This document shows, in pieces, positions 1 through 13,274 of a DNA stretch of 64,000 nucleotides. Within the stretch, counting starts at the first letter, position 1, and each line of letters starts with the position of its first letter. This DNA comes from Tateyamaria pelophila (lineage in GTDB: Bacteria > Pseudomonadota > Alphaproteobacteria > Rhodobacterales > Rhodobacteraceae). The position numbers and the translations under genes were made by a program. Location: contig NZ_JAIMIA010000004.1 of assembly GCF_019966495.1 (NCBI RefSeq), positions 1-64,000 of the forward strand. Reading direction: 5' to 3'. The notes beneath the pieces were generated by a model, which was not told the DNA's origin, made no database searches, and worked only from the letters and a program-made list of their open reading frames with translations.

Positions 1-46
1 AGACGATGTCATCAAGCAGTACCTGGAATTACATTCCGACAAATGA
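1..46 (+). CDS. C-terminal end of an unidentified protein (partial)
   Basis: An open frame enters at the left edge and ends in TGA at 44-46, giving the tail DDVIKQYLELHSDK. Its charged, helix-like composition fits a real C-terminus, and a strong hairpin terminator follows about 95 bases later. Too little is visible to name a family. The reading rests only on the open frame and the terminator. Confidence 0.35.
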   Translation, partial: DDVIKQYLELHSDK

Positions 47-138
47 TGCCTCCGGCGTCAGCCGGTGGTCCTTCACTTGCAGGGGCTGAAACCCGAACAG
101 GTCGTTCCATCGCAGTACCTGTCTTGCACGATGCACAA

Positions 139-170
139 AAAAACGCGCCCTGTCACTGGGCGCGTTTTGT
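139..170. terminator. bidirectional Rho-independent terminator
   Basis: Arms AAAACGCGCCC (140-150) and GGGCGCGTTTT (158-168) enclose a 7-base loop. The plus strand ends in TTTTGT, and the run of seven A at 137-143 gives a T-tract on the minus strand. It can end the plus-strand gene entering from the left and the minus-strand SYLF gene stopping at 196. Confidence 0.8.
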
Positions 171-195
171 CGTTTTCAACGGGGTATGCCTGTGA

Positions 196-762
196 TCAGG
201 GAATGATCCGCGTATACTTCGTGCCTTCCAGCGTCGCGCCGACCCGCAGTCCCGCGCGGGCAAAGATGACGGCGATAATTGGAGCAAGCGCCGTTGTGGT
301 TTCAGCGGCGAGGCCATCACCCTGATTTGAGATGACGTATTCGACGTCACCGCCCGCCGCCCAACCGGGCGACCGGCGGAAATCAGCAAGCGCATCTTCG
401 GTCATGAAGAACAGCACATGCGCAGATTGCTGCGCACCGATTTGCAGGCCACCGGAACCCTTGACCATCGAGTAATAATCAACGGTCACATTGTCGATGA
501 TGAGGGCGCCACGTCCATATCCGGCACCAAAACCAAAGCCTGCTTCCGTGACCAGAGGCATGACCAGCATGCCATTGGCCTTTTGAGCGAGGTCCGCCGT
601 ATTGGGATAGCTGCGATACATCTCGGCCAGAGTGGCACTGACCCGCGCGTCTATCGTTGCGGCACCCGAGCTGCCGACACCGTTGCCACATGCCGCGACC
701 ACACCGGTGCTGGCCAATGCGCCCGCAGCGAACACGCGCCGCGAAATCCTGAAATCTGTCAT
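196..762 (-). CDS. SYLF (Ysc84-type) domain lipoprotein
   Basis: A 188-aa exported protein. The N-terminus has a twin-arginine-like SRRVF stretch, a short hydrophobic segment and a lipobox ending VVAAC, so the mature protein is probably a lipoprotein. The rest matches the SYLF/Ysc84 lipid-binding fold: a predicted helix, then GFGFGAGYGRGALI, then a KGSGGLQIGAQ segment and a C-terminal beta region. Bacterial members are envelope proteins of uncertain role that probably bind phosphoinositide-like lipids. The gene is single, with its terminator about 25 bases past the stop. Confidence 0.85.
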   Translation of the reverse strand: MTDFRISRRVFAAGALASTGVVAACGNGVGSSGAATIDARVSATLAEMYRSYPNTADLAQKANGMLVMPLVTEAGFGFGAGYGRGALIIDNVTVDYYSMVKGSGGLQIGAQQSAHVLFFMTEDALADFRRSPGWAAGGDVEYVISNQGDGLAAETTTALAPIIAVIFARAGLRVGATLEGTKYTRIIP

Positions 763-904
763 TGTGAACCGCCTGTATAGTTCATTTAAATGCGCGGTTT
801 ACCCACGCTTACGCGCAATTATACGCCTAACAATACAAGTTGTCACCCATTTGAGCCGGAATGGCGAATTTATGCCGGAGTGCGGATGGCGCACCAAGGG
901 TGCG

Positions 905-1027
905 CCTTACGGGCCAATGGCTCGGCCATTGCGCTTGGGGTAGGCGTCTGGCACCCGACAAAAGCATTCGCAAATGCAACGCTCGCTCATACTGTTGCGC
1001 ACGACACGTGCCCATTGCCCGTAAGGC
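905..1027. repeat. imperfect inverted repeat in the gap between hemB and the SYLF gene
   Basis: The gap 763-1054 has no credible gene. CCTTACGGGCCAATGG (905-920) is matched by the reverse complement of 1013-1027, with a one-base bulge. Between the arms lie smaller hairpins: CAATGGC/GCCATTG (916-932 region) and GCATT/AATGC (965-978). Read on the minus strand it begins about 28 bases after the hemB stop, so it may be a structured 3' end or a decayed mobile repeat. There is no T-tract. Confidence 0.45.
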
Positions 1028-1054
1028 GGAGGCACATCCTCCGCCCCGTGCAGA

Positions 1055-6229
<5,175 letters not shown>

Positions 6230-6264
6230 GGCGTGCGGCAGAAAGCGCGCGACGCCCACAAGGC

Positions 6265-7515
6265 TCAGGCGACTTCGCGTTGCTCTTCGAGCCGCATCAA
6301 TTGCATCAAACCACCGCCCACCATGCAGCCGACAAGTACGGTTCCGGCCAGGGCCAAGGGCGTCGGGTCGAAAATCATGCTGACCAACGATGCAATGCAA
6401 GCGCCCATCACAGTAGAAACCGAGCCGATCACCGATGCCGCCATCCCCGCGATATGGCCCATCGGCTCCATCGCGATGGCATTGAGGTTGGCGATGGTCA
6501 GCCCGCTTTGAAACATGACGCCGAATTGCCAGAGGATGTAGAAGGCAAAGACGCCGTGCATGTCGGTAAACAAGAACAGCACAAATGTTAAAGAAATCAG
6601 CACCTGCACACTCAACGCCCAGGTGATCAGCTTGCGCATCCCGTACCGTCCGACGATCTTGGCGTTCAGCAGGCTGGCCACACCTGATATGGCCGCGATG
6701 GCACCAAACCAGTAGGGGAAGCTCTCGGCGCGATCAAACGCCAGTTCAAAGATCGGCTGCACCATGGTCAGGATCGTGAAAAGGATCATCATCGTGATCG
6801 TCTGCACAAGGATCGACAGACGCACGGTTGGGTGTACCAGCATTTGCCGAATCGCATCGACCATAAGCGCCCATTTCATCGGGCGTCGATCTTCGACGGG
6901 CAGGGATTCACGCATCCGCGTGCCAAACCAGATCAACAGGATCACACCGAACAGCAAGAACGCGCCGAAAATCATCCGCCAGCCAAAGGCCTTCGTGATC
7001 ATCATGCCGATCAACGGGGCCACCCCCGGCACCAGCAGGAACACCATCATGGTCAGCGACAGAATGCTGGCCATCGCACGTCCCGAATACAGATCCCGGA
7101 TGATCGCCGCAGAGACGACACGCGGACCTGCGGCGCCCAGCCCTTGCAGGACCCGAGCCGCCAACATCAACTCCAATGTCGGGGCGATCCAGCTGAGCAC
7201 GGCCCCAAGCGCATAGATCGCAAGGCCCAGATATAATACGGGCTTGCGTCCGTATGCGTCTGACAAAGGGCCCATAAAAAACGTGCCGACACCCATGCCG
7301 ATGACGAAGAAAGTCAGGATCAATGCAACCTGCGACGGCACGTCTGGTGAGATATCAGCAGCGATGGCGGGCAAGGCCGGCAACATGGCATCAATCGAAA
7401 ATGCTATGGTCGCAAACATCATCGCCATCAGAGCGATAAATTCTACCTTTCCAAGGCTTTGCACTGATTTAACGTTCTTGGACAATGTATGGCTAAACCT
7501 TGGGTTGCGGCCCAT
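6265..7515 (-). CDS. Bcr/CflA-type MFS drug exporter
   Basis: A 416-aa inner-membrane transporter with about 12 hydrophobic segments. The MFS loop 2-3 signature appears as MGPLSDAYGRKPVL, and the motif RVLQGLGAAGPRVVSAAIIRDL is typical of the Bcr/CflA drug:proton antiporter subfamily. The ATG at 7515 gives the normal short N-terminus. An in-frame TTG at 7551 would add 12 residues and has a poorer ribosome site. The natural substrate cannot be read from sequence. It is a single gene, convergent with mfd. Confidence 0.88.
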   Translation of the reverse strand: MGRNPRFSHTLSKNVKSVQSLGKVEFIALMAMMFATIAFSIDAMLPALPAIAADISPDVPSQVALILTFFVIGMGVGTFFMGPLSDAYGRKPVLYLGLAIYALGAVLSWIAPTLELMLAARVLQGLGAAGPRVVSAAIIRDLYSGRAMASILSLTMMVFLLVPGVAPLIGMMITKAFGWRMIFGAFLLFGVILLIWFGTRMRESLPVEDRRPMKWALMVDAIRQMLVHPTVRLSILVQTITMMILFTILTMVQPIFELAFDRAESFPYWFGAIAAISGVASLLNAKIVGRYGMRKLITWALSVQVLISLTFVLFLFTDMHGVFAFYILWQFGVMFQSGLTIANLNAIAMEPMGHIAGMAASVIGSVSTVMGACIASLVSMIFDPTPLALAGTVLVGCMVGGGLMQLMRLEEQREVA

Positions 7516-7604
7516 TCGCCTAATACTGGCGGGAAATTTGAGGATTGGCAACGACCTTTGGTTGCAAATCTACCGTCTGCAACCCTTTTTTTCACCGAGT
7601 GAAA

Positions 7605-8249
7605 TTAATTGGCCTGGGTGGTCAGGTCTTCTATGACCTTTGTCCATAATTCAGGAGGTTGTGCACCGGGAACCGCGTGTTTTCCGTCGACGATAAATGT
7701 CGGGACAGAATTGATCCCCATTTTGCGCGAATGGGCGTCGCGGGCGGCGATGTCATCGCGATCGGCGTCAGATGCCAGCAACCGCCGGACAACCGCCGCA
7801 TCCATGCCGATCCCATCCGCGATATCGGCCAGTACGTCATGATCACCAATGTCGCGCGCCTCAACAAAATAAGCGCGAAAGAGGGAAGAGACGGCTGCGG
7901 TCTGCCTGCCCTCGATCCCGGCCCAGTGGATCAGGCGGTGCGCATCCATTGTGTTTGGCGTGCGCTGCATCCCCTCGAAATCGATCTTGAGCCCGGCCTG
8001 TTCGGCCTGTTCGACGACAGGGGCGTAGGCCCGTACAGCACCTTCCTTGCCACCGAATTTGGCCTCGAGATAGGCGCGGCGCCCCATGCCTTCGCGTGGC
8101 ATGTCGGGGTTCAACTGGAAGGGATGCCACTCGATCACAAATGGGTGATCGGGGTGCGCGCCGAGCGCGCGATCCAGATGAGCCTTGCCGATATAGCACC
8201 ACGGACAGATCGGGTCAGACATGATGTCGAGCTTGATTGGGTTTGGCAT
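7605..8249 (-). CDS. FrnE-like DsbA-family oxidoreductase
   Basis: A 214-aa cytosolic thioredoxin-fold protein of the DsbA/FrnE type. The CPWC redox motif lies at about residues 15-18 (MSDPICPWCYIG). The helical insertion and the cis-proline loop INSVPTFIV fit 2-hydroxychromene-2-carboxylate isomerase or FrnE relatives. No signal peptide is seen. It starts 11 bases after the upstream acyl-CoA ligase ends, on the same strand, so the two are probably co-transcribed. The substrate is unknown. Confidence 0.87.
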   Translation of the reverse strand: MPNPIKLDIMSDPICPWCYIGKAHLDRALGAHPDHPFVIEWHPFQLNPDMPREGMGRRAYLEAKFGGKEGAVRAYAPVVEQAEQAGLKIDFEGMQRTPNTMDAHRLIHWAGIEGRQTAAVSSLFRAYFVEARDIGDHDVLADIADGIGMDAAVVRRLLASDADRDDIAARDAHSRKMGINSVPTFIVDGKHAVPGAQPPELWTKVIEDLTTQAN

Positions 8250-8260
8250 GAGAACACCCT

Positions 8261-9781
8261 TTATGCGGCAGGCCAGAACGCAGGCAAGCGTCGGCGCAGG
8301 AGTTTTCCGTTCGCGCCGGTTGGCAGTGACGGGATATGAAGATAGGCGCGAGGACGTTTGTACTGTGCCAACTTTGGTTCGGCATACGCGCGCAAGGCGG
8401 CTTCGTCCAGTGGGTCGGCGGCGGTGTAAAAGGCGACGATGATAAACGTTCCGGGTTTGACCTCGACCTGTGCCGCCCCGATACCGGTCATGCCGGGGGC
8501 GTGGGCAAGGGCGGCTTCTACCTCGACCGGGGAAACACGGTAGCCTCCGGCATTCATCATATCGTCATTGCGGCCAAGATATGTGATCTGGCCGTCCACA
8601 CCCATTTCACCGATATCGCCCGTCATGAACCACGCGTCCTGAAACTTGGCTTCCGTCTCCTCGGGGTGGCCGACATATCCGCGCATCAGGCCCGGATCGT
8701 CGCGGTGCACGGCAATCACGCCGGGGCTGCCCCGTTCGACGGGCCCGTCGGGCCCGATGATCGCAACGCGGCGACCCGGTTGCGGGCGGCCCAGCGTGCC
8801 GGGATCGCCGGGCATGTCGGGACAGGCCGAAATGAAAGTCGAGCACTCGGACATGCCGTAAGCCTCGAACAAGGGCGTGCCCGTGGCGGCGGACCACGCA
8901 GCGTGCGTGGGCGGGGGCAGCTTTTCTCCCGCGCTCAGCCCGTGCCTGAGGGCCGGTGCCGTCGGCATTTCGCCCTGCGCGAGCATCTGGCGATAGACGC
9001 CGGGGGCCGCCGCGAAAATTGTGGCCTTTTCCCGCGCGATCAGTCCACCCAGCGCCTGCGCCGCTGTTCCGGGGGCGGGGATCAGGGCGGTTGCCCCGAT
9101 GGTCCATGGGTCCATCAGGCCAGTGCCGAGCGTATAGGTCCAGTTGAACGCCCCGGCATGCATCATCACGTCATCCTGATGCAGACCGTACCAGCCCTGA
9201 TGCATCATCCCGCGCGCCCAGATGGCGCGATGGGCGTGGGCCACGCCGCGCGGGCTGCCGGATGTGCCGGAGGTGTAAATGATGTAGCCAAGCCGGTCCG
9301 GATCGCCCATATGCCACTCGGCCGGTGGACATGTGCGCAAGCGACGCAATGCGGCGAGAAGCATCTCGGGCGCACCGGGGGCCGAGGCGACCTCCGGATC
9401 GCGCAGGATCAGGCGCGGCGAAAGGTCGGCAACGATGCGCGCCACTTCCGGTTCCGTCAAAGCCGCCGAGGTTGGCACCGGCACAAGCCCGACAGCCAAA
9501 GCTGCCAAATAAGCGATCGGAAAATCCGGCGTGTTTCCGAGGCGCATCAAAACGATGTCGCCGGGTTGCAACCCGGCCTGCAAGAGGCCTGTTCCCGTCC
9601 CCAGCACAGCAGCCTTCAGATCCGCATAGGACAGGGTGGGCAAGATGTCCTCTGCGCTGTCCGTGACCAGACGCAAGGCCGGTTTCCCGGCCAGGGTATC
9701 GCTATGCTGCAAGACATGCGCCGCCATGTTGAACGGTGCGGGGCAGGGCGGCCATGGCGCGCTATCTGAAAGGCTAAGCAT
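8261..9781 (-). CDS. acyl-CoA synthetase (class I adenylate-forming, benzoate-CoA ligase-like)
   Basis: The 506-aa product should activate a carboxylic acid with ATP and ligate it to CoA. Visible motifs are the P-loop-like YTSGTSGSPRGV, the A5 segment FEAYGMSE, the A7 segment WFMTGDIG, the hinge LGRNDDMMNAGGYRVSP and the catalytic lysine near the end (GANGKLLRR). The overall pattern is closest to benzoate/aromatic acid CoA ligases, but the substrate is not certain. A divergent XRE-cupin regulator 65 bases away probably controls it. Confidence 0.88.
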   Translation of the reverse strand: MLSLSDSAPWPPCPAPFNMAAHVLQHSDTLAGKPALRLVTDSAEDILPTLSYADLKAAVLGTGTGLLQAGLQPGDIVLMRLGNTPDFPIAYLAALAVGLVPVPTSAALTEPEVARIVADLSPRLILRDPEVASAPGAPEMLLAALRRLRTCPPAEWHMGDPDRLGYIIYTSGTSGSPRGVAHAHRAIWARGMMHQGWYGLHQDDVMMHAGAFNWTYTLGTGLMDPWTIGATALIPAPGTAAQALGGLIAREKATIFAAAPGVYRQMLAQGEMPTAPALRHGLSAGEKLPPPTHAAWSAATGTPLFEAYGMSECSTFISACPDMPGDPGTLGRPQPGRRVAIIGPDGPVERGSPGVIAVHRDDPGLMRGYVGHPEETEAKFQDAWFMTGDIGEMGVDGQITYLGRNDDMMNAGGYRVSPVEVEAALAHAPGMTGIGAAQVEVKPGTFIIVAFYTAADPLDEAALRAYAEPKLAQYKRPRAYLHIPSLPTGANGKLLRRRLPAFWPAA

Positions 9782-9846
9782 AGTTTGTCGCTAACCTTCT
9801 GCGCGCAGCGTTGCAAGCCTCGCAGAGGCGGCCTATACACGCCCTC

Positions 9847-10470
9847 ATGCAAGGAAAAGACCCCAAATCCCTGATCCAGATCGCCCGTTCGGGTGGACAC
9901 CAGGATGTCGGCGAACCGCTGGATCTGGGCGCACGGGTGCGTCAATTGCGCAAGGCGCGCGACTGGACATTGGAGCAGGCGGCGGGACAGGCCGGTCTGG
10001 CGCGCTCGACCTTGTCCAAGATCGAAAACGGTCAGATGTCGCCAACCTATGAAGCGCTGAAAAAGCTGGCGACCGGGCTGGAAATCTCTGTGCCGCAATT
10101 GTTCACGCCGCCGGAAAAAGGGCAGGTGAACGGGCGGATCGCGGTCACGAAATCCGGCGAGGGCAACGCGCAGGCAACGGTCACCTACGAGCACGAATTG
10201 CTGGCTGAAACGCTGACGAAGAAGAACATGTTGCCCTATCGTGCGCGTATCCGGGCCAGATCAATGGACGAGTTTGACGGGTGGGTGCGCCACGATGGCG
10301 AAGAATTCTTGTATGTGCTGACCGGGGTCGTCTGTCTCTACACGGAGTTTTACGAACCGATCGAAATGCGCCGCGGCGACAGTGCCTATTACGACGCGAC
10401 CATGGGCCATAATGTTGTGTCGGTCAGCAGCGAGGATGCGCTGATTTTATGGGTCACATCCCTCATCTGA
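9847..10470 (+). CDS. XRE-family regulator with C-terminal cupin domain
   Basis: A 207-aa transcription factor. An N-terminal helix-turn-helix (about residues 25-80, with TLEQAAGQAGLARSTLSKIE) is joined to a cupin sensor domain (about 130-205, with GEEFLYVLTGVVCLY). This architecture usually senses a small metabolite. The gene diverges from the acyl-CoA ligase, and the 65-base gap must hold both promoters; it contains the palindrome CTGCGCGCAG. An in-frame TTG at 9811 is possible, but the ATG at 9847 is preferred. Confidence 0.88.
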   Translation: MQGKDPKSLIQIARSGGHQDVGEPLDLGARVRQLRKARDWTLEQAAGQAGLARSTLSKIENGQMSPTYEALKKLATGLEISVPQLFTPPEKGQVNGRIAVTKSGEGNAQATVTYEHELLAETLTKKNMLPYRARIRARSMDEFDGWVRHDGEEFLYVLTGVVCLYTEFYEPIEMRRGDSAYYDATMGHNVVSVSSEDALILWVTSLI

Positions 10471-10481
10471 GATGAAAGCCA

Positions 10482-10700
10482 TCAGGCCGATTGAAGGATC
10501 AGCGGACTGTCTTGTAGAAACGCCTCAAGGGCTTCTCGGGCTTCTTGCAACGTCATGTCATGCGTTGCGGCCAGGTAGCCTTCGAAACGCTCCTGATCGC
10601 CCTTCAGAAACGGCATTGCGCTTTGCTCAAGATTTGGAAAAGCGCAGCACAACGCGGTGTACCCTTCAAGCCAGTTTTGATTCAGGTCTGTCCAGTTCAT
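10482..10700 (-). CDS. small conserved hypothetical protein
   Basis: A 72-aa acidic soluble protein beginning MNWTDLNQNWLEGYTALCCAFP. The ATG at 10700 has a clear GAGGA site seven bases upstream (GAGGAATGAT), which decides the start. It looks helical, with a segment LQEAREALEAFLQ near the C-terminus. I do not recognise a named family. It converges on the XRE-cupin gene with an 11-base gap. Confidence 0.6.
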   Translation of the reverse strand: MNWTDLNQNWLEGYTALCCAFPNLEQSAMPFLKGDQERFEGYLAATHDMTLQEAREALEAFLQDSPLILQSA

Positions 10701-11153
10701 ATCATTCCTCGTCGGTTTGATCTGTTTACAACCCGTCCAGCGTTTTGCTGCCAAATGCGCATGGAGGAAGTTAACTTCCGTTAAGAGTTTAAGCGAGTTC
10801 CGTAGCAAATCAAGGGTTTTTCTGCGATGCAGCATTTCACATTTCGTCTTCAAAACAGGCATATGCGCCTTCCGACGATGATTTTCTGATGCCCAATCCG
10901 AACTAAGCGTACGTAAAGGTTTCATAAAATTGTCAGCGCTTACAGAGCGCCCGGTGTTGGAGAAGTTTCGCTTTGATTCGACATTTCAACGTCCGATTGT
11001 GGTCGAATGCCCGTTGGGCGGGTGACAACTTGGATTTCTTTGCCCTTAATGAGTGTGTTGGTTGCGGGAACCGCCCGCGGGACGAACCGACTCCATGGTT
11101 TATCCCGCGATTTCACGTGGCTGAAACGTGGGTCAGTTCGGTCTTGAAGCGGT
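10701..11153. other. intergenic stretch without a convincing gene
   Basis: This 453-base gap upstream of the small gene and downstream of the peptide-binding protein gene has only short, unlikely frames. A small hairpin GCGCT-N5-AGCGC lies near 10937-10951. The promoter of the gene starting at 10700 must lie in its left part. Nothing else is supported. Confidence 0.4.
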
Positions 11154-12983
11154 CTATTCTTCCCACCACCAGAACTGCGGCATGTATTCCGGGCCATCCC
11201 CATAGATTGGAATCATCTCCGGATGCTTCATCTGCGCCACGTGCGCGATCCGCCCTGCGGTGAATTGCCAGAACGGCACCACATAGCGACCTGCCGTCAG
11301 CAAGCGATCCAAAGCGCGGGTTGCCGCAATCGATTCCTCTTGCGTTGTCGCCGTCAGCATCGCGGTCACCATTGCGTCGATGGCCGGGTCCTTGGCGCCC
11401 ATCAGGTTCGGCGTTCCTTGCAGATCAGCCGCCTCAGACCCCCAATAGAACTTCTGCTCATTGCCGGGGCTCAGCGACAGGGCGCGCCGATGGTAGGTCA
11501 TATCAAAATCATAGCTGGCCGTGCGTGCGGTGAACTGTGCCCCATCGACCAGATCAACCTTCACGTCGATCCCCAACTGGGTGAGCGACTGGATATAAAG
11601 GTCCGCAATCGCGCGATTTTGCGTGCTGCTCTGGTCCAGCAGGATCGTGAAGGCCATCGCATCGCCATTCGCATTGCGCAACTGACCGTCTTGCGGCGTC
11701 CACCCGGCCTCTTCCAACAGCTTCAAGGCGCGGCGCAAGCCACGCCGGTTGCGCAAAGTGCCGTCCGAGGTTGGCAAGTCATACCCGTCCATGACACCGG
11801 GCAGCATCTTGCCATTGAAGGGGGCCAATAATTCGGCAACCCGGCCCTTGGCGGGTCCATGTTCCATTGCCAGCGGGGAGTTGGAGAAATAGGACGTGAT
11901 ACGCGGTTGCGCACCGCCGGTCAGCGTGTCGTTGATATATTCGAAATTGAAGGCCGTGATCAGAGCCTCGCGCACGCGCCAATCGTCAAAGGGGGCGCGG
12001 CGGGTGTTCATCACGAACCCGGTGATGCCGGATGGCTTCTGATGCTTGATCTCCGTTTTGACGACCGCACCGCTTTGCGTGCCCGGAAAGTCGTATCTGC
12101 TGGCCCAGGTTTCGGCGTTGAATTCGCGCACCGCAGACACTTCACCGGCTTTGAACGCCTCAAGCACGACGTCACCATCACCGTAGAAATCGATGGTTAT
12201 TTCGTCGAAATTGAAGGTGCCTTGGCGAAAATTCAGATCATTGCCCCAATAGTCGGGGTTGCGGGTCAGAACGACATGGCGCGCAGCCTCATAGTCGGTC
12301 ACGACATAAGGGCCGGTTCCAATGGGCACATCGGCCAGCCTTGCATTGTCAAAATCGACATCCTGCCATTGTGCCTTTTGCAAGATCGGGCGCATACCGG
12401 CCAACAGGGCCAGTTCGCGGTTCTCGGCGTTGAAGCTGATCCTGAGACTGCGCGGGCCGGTCTGTTCAATATTGTCGATCTGCCCCCAAAGGCTGGCATA
12501 ACGGCCATGACCTTGGGTGCCCAATGTCTCGTAGGACCAAATCACATCTTCGACCGTCACCGGGCTGCCATCGGAGAACCGGGCCTCTGGTCGCAAGGTG
12601 AAAGCGACCCAGGAGCGGTCCTCCGGAACCTCGATTGATTCGGCCAGCAGACCATAAAGCGCAAACGGTTCGTCATGATTGCGCCCCATCAGGCTTTCAT
12701 GGGTCAGAAAGCGTAGCTGCCAGGGCACGTTGCCTCTCTGGATATAGGGGTTGAGCGAATCAAAGCTGCCCGTATTGGCCAAAGTGATGGCGCCGCCCTT
12801 GGGCGCCGCCGGATTCGCATAAGGAAGAGACACAAAATCCAGTGGCAACTGGGGTGCGCCATACATAGCTATGCCATGGGTTGGCTCTGCTAGTGGTGCT
12901 CCGGCAGCAAACACAGACCCGCATAGAATCGCGACGAGGGTGATGGTTTTGCCCCTCACTTTTTGGAAATAATCCCGCTCCAT
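11154..12983 (-). CDS. ABC transporter periplasmic peptide-binding protein (family 5, YejA-like)
   Basis: A 609-aa exported solute-binding protein. It starts with a basic segment and hydrophobic signal (about residues 12-30, ending near APLAEP). It then has the family 5 fold of Dpp/Opp/Yej proteins: the N-terminal GIAMYGAPQLPLDF, the SFDSLNPYI segment and LRPEARFSDGSPVTVEDVIWS. Its length and the LPYANPAAPKGG stretch fit the YejA/microcin C-type branch. No permease or ATPase genes lie in the window next to it, so partners must be elsewhere or on the far side of the strand switch. Confidence 0.9.
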   Translation of the reverse strand: MERDYFQKVRGKTITLVAILCGSVFAAGAPLAEPTHGIAMYGAPQLPLDFVSLPYANPAAPKGGAITLANTGSFDSLNPYIQRGNVPWQLRFLTHESLMGRNHDEPFALYGLLAESIEVPEDRSWVAFTLRPEARFSDGSPVTVEDVIWSYETLGTQGHGRYASLWGQIDNIEQTGPRSLRISFNAENRELALLAGMRPILQKAQWQDVDFDNARLADVPIGTGPYVVTDYEAARHVVLTRNPDYWGNDLNFRQGTFNFDEITIDFYGDGDVVLEAFKAGEVSAVREFNAETWASRYDFPGTQSGAVVKTEIKHQKPSGITGFVMNTRRAPFDDWRVREALITAFNFEYINDTLTGGAQPRITSYFSNSPLAMEHGPAKGRVAELLAPFNGKMLPGVMDGYDLPTSDGTLRNRRGLRRALKLLEEAGWTPQDGQLRNANGDAMAFTILLDQSSTQNRAIADLYIQSLTQLGIDVKVDLVDGAQFTARTASYDFDMTYHRRALSLSPGNEQKFYWGSEAADLQGTPNLMGAKDPAIDAMVTAMLTATTQEESIAATRALDRLLTAGRYVVPFWQFTAGRIAHVAQMKHPEMIPIYGDGPEYMPQFWWWEE

Positions 12984-13062
12984 ATTGGCAACAATCCTCG
13001 TTAACCCTTATTTTCTTAAGCATAGCCGCCTTGGGACATTTACGCATTATCAAACTTTTAGC

Positions 13063-13092
13063 TTGGACTCTTCGCGCGGAATTGCGTATAAA
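13063..13092 (+). promoter_or_regulatory. sigma-70-type promoter of the candidate small RNA
   Basis: TTGGAC (13063-13068) and TATAAA (13087-13092) are separated by 18 bases, close to the -35/-10 consensus. A start near A13099 would give an RNA of about 75 bases ending in the terminator at 13146-13174. No open reading frame follows. Confidence 0.55.
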
Positions 13093-13098
13093 GATCTC

Positions 13099-13174
13099 AC
13101 TGCTCGATAGGTTTCTTGCCTGTATGAAACCTGCCTCAATAACTTAACGCCAGCTTCGTGCTGGCGTTTTTTTT
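13099..13174 (+). ncRNA. candidate small RNA of about 75 nt
   Basis: The segment lies between a good promoter and a textbook terminator with no coding frame. It folds into two hairpins. One has stem AGGTTTC/GAAACCT (13109-13115 with 13126-13132) and a 10-base loop TTGCCTGTAT. The other is the terminator, AACGCCAGC/GCTGGCGTT, followed by a T-tract. The free loop and the short linker are possible target-pairing sites. I know no named family it matches. An alternative is a leftover attenuator ahead of bdhA, but that gene begins 100 bases after the terminator. Confidence 0.5.
13146..13174 (+). terminator. Rho-independent terminator of the small RNA candidate
   Basis: Nine-base-pair stem AACGCCAGC (13146-13154) and GCTGGCGTT (13160-13168), loop TTCGT, followed by an eight-T run (13167-13174). 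It lies upstream of bdhA and downstream of the divergently oriented binding-protein gene, so it must end a short transcript arising within this gap. Confidence 0.85.
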
Positions 13175-13215
13175 GGCCTCATCCCGGAATGGCAACCATC
13201 TTGGGCCATTTCTTT

Positions 13216-13225
13216 TGCACGTGCA
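13216..13225. promoter_or_regulatory. palindrome TGCACGTGCA upstream of bdhA
   Basis: A perfect 10-base palindrome about 50 bases ahead of the bdhA start. TGC/GCA-rich sites are bound by PhaR-type regulators of polyhydroxybutyrate genes in relatives such as Paracoccus. Since bdhA acts in polyhydroxybutyrate breakdown, a PhaR-like site is conceivable. The palindrome is seen; the regulator is a guess. Confidence 0.25.
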
Positions 13226-13274
13226 GCATGACAAGGTGTCCAAAATTTCATGACATCGCGACAGGAGCATAGCA

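Noticed and set aside
10973-11263. 96-codon plus-strand frame in the gap and over the binding-protein gene end
   Set aside because: Unusual composition, overlaps a real gene and lacks a ribosome site.
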